From Anabas testudineus (Eukaryota; Chordata; Actinopteri; Anabantiformes; Anabantidae), in NCBI RefSeq assembly GCF_900324465.2, contig NC_046615.1:23149361-23213360 (forward strand): a stretch of DNA of 64,000 bases, in the 5' to 3' direction. The position numbers were made by a program, and so were the translations under genes. A model generated the notes under the pieces. That model saw nothing but the letters and a program-made list of their open reading frames with translations. It made no database searches and was not told where the DNA came from. Within the stretch, counting starts at the first letter, position 1. Each line of letters starts with the position of its first letter. Shown piece after piece: positions 40,370 to 51,944 of the stretch.

Positions 40370-41625
40370 CTGATTTTCAGCATCAGGTGTTGACTGAAGT
40401 CAGACTTCAGGGTTTGTATTCGAACATCTTAAAGCTGAGTGACGTTCACTTAAACCACTGTGTGTCCTTTAGTTTGACACAAAATACACTTTAAGACTCT
40501 GGAACGTGTTCACAGCTGCAGTATTTTACCTTCTGTGTCGAATGAGTCCATTCATTAAAGAGGAAAAACTTTTTCTGCACAAACGTTTTGGTTAAACCTG
40601 CTTCAGGGTTCCACCGTTCAAGAGACATGAGTAAACAGTCATTTTATTAAATAAAACACAGGAAGGTTTTAATTCCTGATTTAGAAACTTGGAGCACAAA
40701 CAAACAGGTTTTAAGGTTTTAACTGAGAGCAGCGTTCAGCAGACGTCTCCTGCTGCTTCAGTCCTTCATTAAATGTCTGATAAGAGACTGATGCAGAGTC
40801 AACGAACACACAACAGTGTTATCCAGCTTTCTGTTGACTGTCTAAATTCACAGAGAAGAGAAGATGATGCAGAAGCTCCAAAATCAGATTCACTGCAGCA
40901 AAGTGCAGTTTTTCACAACAACGTGTCAAATATAAAAAGTACACACTGATGCTTTGGACAGTTGTAAAGCTGCCTGCTGTCCCAGGCTCTAAATATGGAT
41001 CAGTTCCACCTGTGTTTCCCTCCTCAGTGTCTTTATGTCCCTGTTCATAGAACAGCATGACTTTCTATATAAAGGTACTGTAAATCCTTCTTGTGCATGG
41101 TAAATATCCACAGCTGCTGTAGAAAACATTAAATCTATTGTATCTTAGTAAAACATTAGCGTCAACAAAAAAACACGACAATGAAATGTACAGTCCCACC
41201 TGAAAGTATCAGAAAGACGAGACTAGTTCATTAGTTTCTGCTGGACACCATGGACCTCTGCTCTATCATTAGACATGGGGTTTGATGTAACATCACAGAA
41301 TGTTAAATAATAGAGATGAACTGCATCAAACTCATGTAAAAGTCTAGATCTCTGTCTGCTGACGGCTGCTGCTGATCTGTGAACATGTTATAACAGTTAT
41401 TGTTTTCAATCATCAGTCATTGAATTGTTTGAAATATAATTTTACTCAGTTTCATTTCACTTCTTTGTCACGTCGACACCATCATCTGTCTGATTCAACA
41501 CTTTATTCTACTTTTATTTATTTTGAGGTTGTGATATAATATAAAACTTGATTCTTCATGTCTCTGACATTCTGCTTGTTTCCTAATAACTTTGAATAAA
41601 AACACACAATAAACTTGTTGATTGT
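40370..41625. other. Intergenic DNA between convergent syt8 and ENDOD1-like genes
   Basis: No gene seen. The two flanking genes converge here. Confidence 0.6.
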
Positions 41626-41627
41626 TT

Positions 41628-41633
41628 TTTATT
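41628..41633 (-). terminator. Poly(A) signal of the ENDOD1-like gene
   Basis: TTTATT on the + strand is AATAAA on the gene strand, about 110 bases after its stop. Confidence 0.5.
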
Positions 41634-42325
41634 TGCTTTTTTATGCTTGAGAATAATAAGAATCCAGTTGAAACATGTACATCACATGGAGAGTTATCAA
41701 CTGTAAGATAATGAATGCATTAACTGTTTCAGTACAGTACGACTACTGGATTATACTTGAACAATCTCCTGCAATTTCTTTGTTGGGTGGAATCTTGCAG
41801 TTATTGAACAACTTAGGTTTTCTGTCGAGCTTCATGAAGAACTGCTGAAGGCTGTTCAGGGAACACTTTTGCACCCTGTTCTCTGAATTCTTAGCTACTG
41901 CAGCTCCACTCAAAATGGGTTCTCCGTTGTCATTCACACAGCAGTAGGCATGCCACAAGTAGTCAGGGATGTTCACTCGATTTTTGTTATTCCTCTTAAT
42001 CCATGTTTATGTTGGAGGGAATTGCACCAACCAGAACAAACGCTTTCTCACATCCGTTGAATATTTGGACCTTGAGGTTTCGCTCATAGAGAGACCAGTC
42101 TCCATTGTTCAGCTCTACTAACTGAGGAACCACGTTGGTCAGAGTGAAGGTGGCTTTGCTGGCATCACCTGTAAAAGATAGTAGATGGGAATAAAGAGAT
42201 ACAGGTAAGAGAGTCACGTTAAGATAGATGGAGAAGAAAAGAGTGACAGTAGATTCTGTAGGAAGAGACGAGAAGACACACGTCCACTGGTGCATTTAGT
42301 TTTTAATGTGGAACAATTTCTGCGA

Positions 42326-42326
<1 letters not shown>

Positions 42327-42358
<32 letters not shown>

Positions 42359-42405
42359 ATGTGTGTGTGTGTGTGTGTGTGTGTGTAGGATGTGTGTGTG
42401 TGTGT

Positions 42406-42448
<43 letters not shown>

Positions 42449-42519
42449 ATGTGTGTGTGTGTGTGTGTGTGTGTGTGGGATGTGTGTGTGTGTGTGGGAT
42501 GTGTGTGTGTGTGTGTGGG

Positions 42520-42566
<47 letters not shown>
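42327..42566 (+). repeat. Interrupted (GT)n microsatellite in intron 4 of the ENDOD1-like gene
   Basis: About 240 bases of GT repeats are broken at intervals by GGGAT or AGGAT. The interruptions recur, so a longer (GT)nGGAT unit has itself been duplicated. Open frames on both strands here are artefacts. Confidence 0.97.
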
Positions 42567-42568
<2 letters not shown>

Positions 42569-43277
42569 ATGACACAGTGACACCACTAAATGTTTTCTAA
42601 TAAACAAACAGTTCTCATGATATTCTGTGTTCAGTAAACACTTCAGGTGCAAAAACATGTTGAATGTATTTATTTCCTCACATACATCTCATATTACATC
42701 TCTTACCTGTGTGGTGTCCTTTGGGGTTCAGGTGACCACGATTGTAATGTTTTGTATATTTTTCTATCTGGTAGTCTTCATAAACTGCCTGGTTCTTTTC
42801 AATTTTCATCCAATTTCGATTTCATGTTTCTTTGCCAGCACGTCACTCCGCATCATGTTCTTTTCCCAGTTCTTGTTCACCAGCTAAAGGCAGAAGATTC
42901 ACATTCGTTTAATCTATAAATAGATGATCTGGTGTTTTGAGCTGAATGACAACATTTCTTTTTCTATAATAATGAAATTTACTGAGAGAACTGTTAGTTT
43001 TTCAAAACTTCTCAAAAGAGAAACGTTTAATAAAAGTAATTTCCACATATTTATTATAAAGACTGCATGAAGTTCAAATGTATTTGTGCAGCTTACCTGA
43101 GGCTCTACACACCAATCACTCTTTGGGTGATCTTTACCTGACTCGAACACATAAGCAGAGTAGACAGGAATTCGATACCTGATGTCGTACAGTGTGGCAA
43201 AGTAGTCCCTGTTGGTGCAAAGATTTCCATTATTATATTATGATTTATTTAAAATAGCATTTAAATGATGACATTTT

Positions 43278-43728
43278 CAGACAGAATGTAATAGTAATAA
43301 TAATAATAAAAGTTGTGTTTCCTCCTCTCTGTCTCCCTCTCTCTGTACTTTTCTGCAGGTATCCTCGGCCTGGAGCTGTACATCTCCAGAATCCAGTTCA
43401 TCTGCCCAATGTTCTTGATGCTTGTTGTTGTCTTTATTGCCTGCTGTTCTTTTCTCTCTTCTCTTTCCACTCACCCCAACCGGTCGAGGCAGATGGCCGC
43501 TCACTATGAGCCTGGTTCTGCTGGAGGTTTCTTCCTCTAAAGGGAGTTTTTCCTCTCCACAGTTGCCTAAAGCTTGCTCAAATGGGATTGTTGGGTTTTC
43601 TCTATAATTTTTTGTATAAATATTTTCTGTAAGGTCTTAAACCTTACACTGTAAAGTGCCTTGAGATAACTTCTGTTGTAAATTGGCGCTATACAAATAA
43701 AACTGAATTGAATTGAATTGAATTAATA
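43278..43728 (+). mobile_element. Non-LTR retroposon 3' end (Rex1/L2-like) in intron 2 of the ENDOD1-like gene
   Basis: The element ends GCGCTATACAAATAAAACTGAATTGAATT with (GAATT)n, typical of fish Rex1/L2-related retroposon tails. It includes CAACCGGTCGAGGCAGATGG at about 43479-43498 and GGAGTTTTTCCTCTCC, both also present in the LINE at 53.7 kb. It has no intact coding region and is probably 5'-truncated or a SINE-like derivative. Confidence 0.7.
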
Positions 43729-44877
43729 CAGGTATATTTTTAGTTATTTTAATGAATTGTTATTGTTAAGAAAATTGATGTTTTACTTGTTTTCGTAGGT
43801 CTGGCAGATTTCAACATGATATTTATTTGCTGGCCATTCTGGCCACCAACATTCCCATAGAAGAATTCCCTGCATCCCTGCACAACAAATACACAGACAA
43901 CAATGTGAATCAATTACACACACAAACAGTTTCTTAATGTGATGAAATAAAACACAAACCTCAAAGTTTTCTGATACACGTGCGTGGACAGAAACTGTGA
44001 GGAAGAGACCACACACGATCACCAAGCTCTGCATCCTGTACAAGACCTTTGACCTTTATTCTGAAGAGACATAAACAGACAGTGCACAGGCTTATTGTAA
44101 TTCAACAGCTCAAACACAGAAGTGAAGGCATGATCAGCATTGTGCATTGGATTAAAATCACCTAGAGTGAGTGAGAAATGTCAAATGTCAGAAAATGCTC
44201 ATTTACATGCTCAGAACAAATGTACACAACATGTCCCCAGTGCAACACACCACCAAGACCCCCGCAGACTGTACGGTCAGCTGAACATGGTGGAAGTAGG
44301 TCTGAGTGGACTCAGTGAGGGGTTTTCCAGCATTCACTGGACGCACCAGATAGACACCAGCAGCTTATCAATACTGCTGATTTGCACAACAAACTTACAA
44401 ACTGTTTCTAGGGACGTTAAAAATAACAGGGTGCCCAATGAAGAGTTAGAGATTTACATGGAATAATTAGTAATAAAAAACGTGGGCTATGGAAATAAGA
44501 CATTTGTTTTTTGGTTTATATTTTAAAACGTACGGTTGATAAACAAACTGAGTCCTGCAAAGATTTCTGCTGCCCAATAATTAGAAAGTCAGTGAAGGTA
44601 TTGGGGCAACTTCACACTGTTAAGTAAAGTTACCAGGATCAGTCTCAAAAGTTCTGTTTAGTACAAGCAGCTACATATTGGAGCAACTGTATGTATTTAC
44701 TGTAGAAAATGATGTTAGATGTTCTGTGAACAGATAAGACATCAGGAGAATTTACACAGAAAATGGAACTAGTTAAATTAAGGAACCTTTGTAAACCACC
44801 ATCTGCAGAGTGCCACCACCCACACTCCCCAAAGGTAGAGAGGACAAAGTCAAAGCCAACGGTGCCAGTGCAGATCA

Positions 44878-44940
44878 AATCAAATCCAATCAGTGTTTAT
44901 TGTCATATGCACATTGAGGAAACAAGTTTCTTTTTTAAAT
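44878..44940 (-). mobile_element. Short retroposon tail fragment
   Basis: CAGTGTTTATTGTCATATGCAC followed by a short flank matches a tail common in fish genomes and resembles 18985-19040. The A-rich end is on the minus strand. Confidence 0.4.
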
Positions 44941-46414
44941 TGTGAATATTAAAGAAAAGCTGCAGATCTGTTCCAACATGAAAAAAGGGAATTAACAGGT
45001 GAAAAGAGAACAATAACTGCTCCTCTCTGTAGAAGACGTTCTGTCAAAGTTGGTGGGTGCCAACATCTTTTCTTTTCTTCATGACTCATGACTGTGTTAA
45101 CAATGTTTATTGCTCCATTTGGCAGATACTGTTTCAAAGTGATCCTATAAGGCAATATATGACCACTTTGGTCCTTTTGGTACATTTATATGACTCTATG
45201 GTGCGTGTACACACACAACAAGTATGTTAGCAGTGCACTCTGTCATTTCAAGAGCTTACGTTTTAGATTCAATGGACAAACATGATGGATTAATAATGGA
45301 TTTATAAAAGTTTAAAGATGCACTGATCCTGAGTGTTCGTGACCTAAACCTCATTCATGTAGTAGTGTTTTGTCCTGTTTATTTGTTGGGTTAGCTCGTT
45401 GACTGAAGCCACATTAGCTGCACATGTCAAACTGCTGAACACACATGCACTGACACCCTGAACATGTCGGGACTTTAACTGGTTGAGCTGCATGTGAGAC
45501 CACAAAACCACAAACTCTACTTTGAGCTCATGTGTGAACACAGCAGATAATAGTCTGGAGTTTCCTTTTCGGTCTACTTCGTACAACATCAGAGAGTTTA
45601 GGAGTTAAGAAACATATTTTCTGATGTTGGATCAAACGTCTTTCTTAAAAAACCAAAGATATAAACATAAAGAGTCATTTCTGATCATGTGATTTGTTCT
45701 GCTGATGTAAATAAAACACAACTGATTTCCATTTTGTACTCATTGTGCCACAAAACCACTTTGGAGAAGATCTGTCATATTTGCAGACTTGTTGCTCACT
45801 AGGATCTACACAGCTTTTCAGCATGACAGTGTACAGACTCATTTTAGGGACTTCAACAACCTGTTTCAGGACCTTGGCACTTAATGTCTCACTTTTGGTA
45901 TCAGCATCAGCAAAAATGCTTCAGATACTGTCAAACTAAAAGGTTTGGAGGTTTAAATGACAACATTATCATCCACAGCTCCACAACACTCGCCTAACAT
46001 AACATTTACTTATATTCACTCCTCATAATGAGGACAGATTAATGCATCTGTAATCTGGGTATTTAGTCGTCCTGTCCTTCATTTAACATACGACTGTGTG
46101 AACAGAAAGAAATACAGTGTTTGAAGATTTATTATAACTCAACAATTTGAATGAAGATTTTCTTAATTGGTTTCAACTCAACTACTGCAGTTGAACATTT
46201 CCTTGAAGAGTCTCTTTTAACCCTGTGTCCTAAAATCACAGATCAACCTGATTACATCAAATTAAGATAATGAGCATACAGTAAGTTTACAACTAATTTA
46301 TGACACTGAACATCCGTCCTAGCCTCCTACTTACGACTTGCTCTGCATTAATAAATGTGAAGCCTCAGTCATTCAAAAACTATGTTGTCTAGTGTTTGTT
46401 AATTAAAGTTAAGT

Positions 46415-46485
46415 AAAATAATGTATGTTAAAATAATGTATGTTAAAATAATGTATGTTAAAATAATGTATGTTAAAATAATACT
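46415..46485 (+). repeat. 16-base tandem repeat
   Basis: AAAATAATGTATGTTA is repeated about 4.5 times, nearly perfectly. Confidence 0.95.
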
Positions 46486-46645
46486 GGATACACTAGATAA
46501 TGAGACACTAATAGGAAAGATGACTACCTTAACAAGATGAAGACACAAGTCTCAGTCTGGATTTCAAGTCTCTCAGTTCAAGTCTCCTGTGAATTGGAAG
46601 CAGTTCACCTGATGCAAACTCAGATGCATGAACAGAAACGTTTAT

Positions 46646-48580
46646 ACTGAGCTTTTGACACCATTATCTCACACCTCATTAGTCTTTAACACCTGATCTG
46701 CTACGTGTCAGAAACAATTTCCTCTTTCATCAGAGGTGAAGAGTTATTATGTACCACATACTTACGTATGTATTGTAAATAAGACTTTGAGATACTTAAA
46801 TAATAATACTTTTACTTTTACATTTTAGATAGAAATATATATATATAGTAACTAATAACTGCTGGTGTATTTATTTGTATGAATCTACACATGTGGACCT
46901 CATGTCATCCACCTTTTGCACTTGATTAGTTTTATTGCACAGCCCATCATCCACCCATGCAGCACACATCACGTCCTCCACTCTTTACACACACTAATTC
47001 CTACTTAGATGCAGGAAGAATCTGGACTAGACTTCATGTTATCAACTGCATGAAGTACATTGGTGTATAAAATACTTCATCAGTAACTCAGTTGTTCTGT
47101 TGTCACCTGGTGTACTAATGGGACTTAATGTAATGTGTCTTGCTTGGTTTGTCTTTGTTTTCATTGAATCATGGTCACTTTAATTTGGGTTTTCTTACAC
47201 TTATCAACACAAACTTGCCTCCAACTCTTCACCTTTGGATTCTTTGCATACTTTTCAAAACAGGCACTTTTGTTTAGGTTGTATTAAAACTCACATTTTG
47301 TTGTATGCACCTGCTCTTCATGTTTCACAGAATTGGATGTGAGTTCTCTGCCTGTTAATCTAATATCTCTGATATCAGGAGTTTTCATTATTCCACAGAG
47401 GAACAAGTACTGATGGTAAAACCGACTCTTTCTGAAGCACTCAAATAATAAAGTGTGGGAACACCTTTGTTGCTGAGTGGTAACAGTTCAAATCTACAAT
47501 TCTATCAAAGTATTAATCTCTAAATATACGTTCAAACTTCCTTCAAACTAATTCAAACACTACATTTGGTAGGAACTTAAATAATTCACAAACTGAAATA
47601 CATTTACTGAAACACTGAGCTTTTGACACCATTATCTCACATCTCATTAGTCTGTAACACTTTATCTGCTACGTGTCAGAAACAAGTTCCTCTATCATCA
47701 GAGGTGAAGAGTTATTATGTACTACATACTTACGTATGTATTGTAAATAAGACTTTGAGATACTTAAATAATAATACTTTTACTTTTACATTTTAGATAG
47801 AAATATAGTTATATAGTAACTAATAACTGCTGGTGTATTCATTTGTATGAATCTACACATGTGGACCTCATGTCATCCAGCTTTTGCACTTGATTAGTTT
47901 TATTGCACAGCCCATCATCCACCCATGCAGCACACATCACGTCCTCCACTCTTTACACACACTAATTCCTACTTAGATGCAGGAAGAATCTGGACTAGAC
48001 TTCATGTTATCAACTGCATGAAGTTCATTGGTGTATAAAATACTTTATCAGTAACTCAGTTGTTCTGTTGTCACCTGGTGTACTAATGGGACTTAATGTA
48101 ATGTGTCTTGCTTGGTTTGTCTTTGTTTTCATTGAATCATGGTCACTTTAATTTGGGTTTTCTTACACTTATCAACACAAACTTGCCTCCAACTCTTCAC
48201 CTTTGGATTCTTTGCATACTTTTCAAAACAGGCACTTTTGTTTAGGTTGTATTAAAACTCACATTTAGTTGTATGCACCAGCTCTTCATGTTTCACAGAA
48301 TTGGATGTGAGTTCTCTGCCTGTTAATCTAATATCTCTGATATCAGGAGTTTTCATTATTCCACAGAGGAACAAGTACTGATGGTAAAACCGACTCTTTC
48401 CGAAGCACTCAAATAATAAAGTGTGGGAACACCTTTGTTGCTGAGTGGTAATAGTTCAAATCTACAATTCTATAAAAGTATTCATCTTTAAATATACGTT
48501 CAAACTTCCTTCAAACTAATTCAAACATTACATTTGGTAGAAACTTAAATAATTCACAAACAGAAATGCATTTACTGAAA
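46646..48580 (+). repeat. Two tandem copies of a 968-base unit
   Basis: Copy A is 46646-47613 and copy B 47614-about 48580. They are very similar, with few substitutions. The unit contains no convincing coding sequence or known element. A further full copy is at 49685-50652 and a partial one at 49369-49684. Confidence 0.93.
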
Positions 48581-48816
48581 CACTTAGTCATTCACACTTC
48601 AGTTGAACTTTGTCACTTAGAATCAAGTGTCACAATCTTCTTAGTACGTTTATTTTTCAGTTCCCCTTTAATAATTTCCAGACAGACAGAGACAGAAGCT
48701 CTAAAGTTAGTGTCAATGTAGTAAAGAGCAATGTTTCACAGCAAGAGGTCAAAAGTAGAAAACCACGTCAGTATTTCTTCAGAGGGCTTCGAATGTTTTA
48801 AGTTGAGTTGGATACA
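48581..48816 (+). repeat. Junction block T1 (repeated at 50653-50888)
   Basis: This 236-base block links the 968-base unit to the pentamer satellite. It is repeated almost identically 2072 bases downstream. A 60-codon open frame persists in both copies, but the two are too similar for that to be evidence of coding. Confidence 0.9.
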
Positions 48817-49368
48817 ACTATACTATACTATACTATACTGTAGTATACTATACTAAACTATACTATACTGTACTGTAGTATACTATACTGTACTATACTG
48901 TACTGTACTATACTATACTATACTGAACTATACTATACTATACTATACTATACTATACTATACTGTAGTATACTATACTAAACTATACTATACTGTATTG
49001 TACCGAACTATACTATAATATACTATACTATACAGGGCTGTACTGTACTATACTATACTGTACTTTACTATACTGTAGTATCCTATACTGTACTATACTA
49101 TATTGTACTGCACTATACTATACTATACTATACTGTACTATACTATATTGTACTGCACTATACTATACTATACTATACTGTACTATACTATATTGTACTG
49201 CACTATACTATACTATACTATACTGTACTATACTATATTGTACTGCACTATACTATACTATACTATACTGTACTATACTATATTGTACTGCACTATACTA
49301 TACTATACTATACTGTACTATACTATATTGTACTGCACTATACTATACTATACTGTACTATACTGTAC
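48817..49368 (+). repeat. Pentanucleotide satellite M1 with 45-base higher-order repeat
   Basis: The basic unit is ACTAT with ACTGT, ACTGC and ATTGT variants. From about 49091 a 45-base unit of nine pentamers repeats about six times; TATTGTACTG recurs at 49101, 49146 and 49191 and onward. Because 45 is divisible by 3 it creates a repetitive open frame that is not a gene. Confidence 0.97.
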
Positions 49369-50888
49369 TTATTGTATGCACCTGCTCTTCATGTTTCACA
49401 GAATTGGATGTGAGTTCTCTGCCTGTTAATCTAATATCTCTGATATCAGGAGTTTTCATTATTCCACAGAGGAACAAGTACTGATGGTAAAACCGACTCT
49501 TTCTGAAGCACTCAAATAATAAAGTGTGGGAACACCTTTGTTGCTGAGTGGTAACAGTTCAAATCTACAATTCTATCAAAGTATTAATCTCTAAATATAC
49601 GTTCAAACTTCCTTCAAACTAATTCAAACACTACATTTGGTAGGAACTTAAATAATTCACAAACTGAAATACATTTACTGAAACACTGAGCTTTTGACAC
49701 CATTATCTCACATCTCATTAGTCTGTAACACTTTATCTGCTACGTGTCAGAAACAAGTTCCTCTATCATCAGAGGTGAAGAGTTATTATGTACTACATAC
49801 TTACGTATGTATTGTAAATAAGACTTTGAGATACTTAAATAATAATACTTTTACTTTTACATTTTAGATAGAAATATAGTTATATAGTAACTAATAACTG
49901 CTGGTGTATTTATTTGTATGAATCTACACATGTGGACCTCATGTCATCCAGCTTTTGCACTTGATTAGTTTTATTGCACAGCCCATCATCCACCCATGCA
50001 GCACACATCACGTCCTCCACTCTTTACACACACTAATTCCTACTTAGATGCAGGAAGAATCTGGACTAGACTTCATGTTATCAACTGCATGAAGTACATT
50101 GGTGTATAAAATACTTTATCAGTAACTCAGTTGTTCTGTTGTCACCTGGTGTACTAATGGGACTTAATGTAATGTGTCTTGCTTGGTTTGTCTTTGTTTT
50201 CATTGAATCATGGTCACTTTAATTTGGGTTTTCTTACACTTATCAACACAAACTTGCCTCCAACTCTTCACCTTTGGATTCTTTGCATACTTTTCAAAAC
50301 CAGGCACTTTTGTTTAGGTTGTATTAAAACTCACATTTAGTTGTATGCACCAGCTCTTCATGTTTCACAGAATTGGATGTGAGTTCTCTGCCTGTTAATC
50401 TAATATCTCTGATATCAGGAGTTTTCATTATCCCACAGCTGAACAAGTACTGATGGTAAAACCGACTCTTTCTGAAGCACTCAAATAATAAAGTGTGGGA
50501 ACACCTTTGTTGCTGAGTGGTAACAGTTCAAATCTACAATTCTATCAAAGTATTAATCTCTAAATATACGTTCAAACTTCCTTCAAACTAATTCAAACAC
50601 TACATTTGGTAGAAACTTAAATAATTCACAAACAGAAATACATTTACTGAAACACTTAGTCATTCACACTTCAGTTGAACTTTGTCACTTAGAATCAAGT
50701 GTCACAATCTTCTTAGTACGTTTATTTTTCAGTTCCCCTTTAATAATTTCCAGACAGACAGAGACAGAAGCTCTAAAGTTAGTGTCAATGTAGTAAAGAG
50801 CAATGTTTCACAGCAAGAGGTCAAAAGTAGAAAACCACGTCAGTATTTCTTCAGAGGGTTTCGAATGTTTTTAAGTTGAGTTGGATAC
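49369..50888 (+). repeat. Partial (49369-49684) and full (49685-50652) 968-base unit plus junction block T2
   Basis: 49369-49684 matches the last third of the unit (47299-47613) and is joined directly to satellite M1. 49685-50652 is a full unit. 50653-50888 repeats block T1. The whole 47614-49684 stretch is therefore duplicated at 2071-2072 bases distance. Confidence 0.92.
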
Positions 50889-51910
50889 AACTATACTATA
50901 CTATACTATACTGTAGTATACTATACTAAACTATACTATACTGTACTGTAGTATACTATACTGTACTATACTGGACTGTACTATACTATACTGTACTGCA
51001 CTGTACTATACTATACTGCACTATACTGTACTATACTGTACTGTAGTATACTATACTATACTGAACTATACTATACTGCACTATACTGTACTATACTGTA
51101 CTGTAGTATACTATACTATACTGAACTATACTATACTGTACTATATTGTACTGTAGTATACTATACTGGACTGTAGTGTACTATACTGTACTATACTATA
51201 CTGAAGTATACTATAGTGGACTGTACTTTACTGGACTGTAGTATACTATACTGGACTTTACTATACTATACTGTACTATACTAAACTGAAGTATACTATA
51301 CTGTACTATACTGGACTGTAGTATACTGTACTGTACTACACTATAGTATACTGAACTATACTATACTGTAGTATACTGTACTGTACTATACTGTACTGTA
51401 GTATGCCATACTCTACTATACTGGACTGTAGTATACTATACTGTACTGCACTATACTATACTGTACTGTAGTATACTATACTGTACTATACTAGGTGGAT
51501 TAATCAAGATTCAAGATTCAAAAAACTTTATTGATCCCAGAGGGAAATTGTTTATGCTATACTATACTGGACTGTAGTGTACTATACTATACTGTACTAT
51601 ACTATACTGGACTGTTGTATACTATACTATAATGGGCTGTACTATACTATACTCTACTAGACTATACAATACTATACTGTACTGTAGTATACTATACTGT
51701 ACTATACTGGGCGGTATTATGCTATACTATACAGGGCTGTACTATACTATACTGTACTATTCTATACTATACTGGACTGTAGTATACTATACTATACTGG
51801 ACTGTAGTATACTGTACTGTACTACACTATAGTATACTGAACTATATTATACTGTAGTATACTATACTGTACTGTAGTATACCATACTGTACTGTACTGT
51901 ACTATACTAT
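50889..51910 (+). repeat. Pentanucleotide satellite M2
   Basis: The ACTAT-type array is longer and more diverged than M1, with many ACTGG and ACTGT variants and no clear 45-base periodicity. It is interrupted at 51508-51553 by a retroposon tail. Confidence 0.95.
51508..51553 (-). mobile_element. Tiny LINE tail inside satellite M2
   Basis: GATTCAAGATTCAA is followed by ACTTTATTGATCCCAGAGGG and a short flank, as at 56483-56530. It is a severely 5'-truncated insertion with satellite on both sides. Confidence 0.75.
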
Positions 51911-51944
51911 ACTTTATTGTCACGTTGCACAGTCACATGTAAAA

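Larger units (their letters stand above)
41743..44034 (-). pseudogene. ENDOD1-like secreted nuclease gene with three apparent frameshifts
   Basis: This is an endonuclease domain-containing 1-like protein of the DNA/RNA non-specific nuclease family. Five exons on the minus strand: 44034-43960 (start MQSLVIV with signal peptide ending near HAR), 43877-43787 (CREFFYGN, then ICQTYENK), 43208-43097 (FATLYDIRYRIPVYSAYVFE), 42883-42707 (NRGHLNPKGHH, the nuclease motif, with N in place of the usual D) and 42168-41743 (NIPDYLWHAYCC to the stop at 41743). Splice sites and phases agree, but the family pattern needs one frame change inside exon 2, one in exon 4 (near 42810) and one in the last exon (near 41998). 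The coding similarity around them is excellent, so decay is very recent or these are sequence errors. The start TTG seen in frame upstream is not used. Confidence 0.8.
44040..46645. other. Intergenic DNA 5' of the ENDOD1-like gene
   Basis: There is no supported gene. Contents: a short retroposon tail at 44878-44940 related to the one at 18985, and a 16-base tandem repeat at 46415-46485. Confidence 0.55.

Noticed and set aside
42296-42658. Thr-His or Cys-Val repeat proteins
   Set aside because: Translations of the GT microsatellite in an intron.
49103-49429. 108-codon TILYY repeat protein
   Set aside because: Produced by the 45-base satellite period being divisible by three; no start context or homology.
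48610-50879. 60-codon frame conserved in two copies (48610-48801 and 50682-50879)
   Set aside because: The copies are recent duplicates, so an open frame in both is not independent evidence.
48817-51910. CRISPR-like regular array
   Set aside because: Short pentamer satellite in a vertebrate genome, with no spacers of uniform length and no cas genes.
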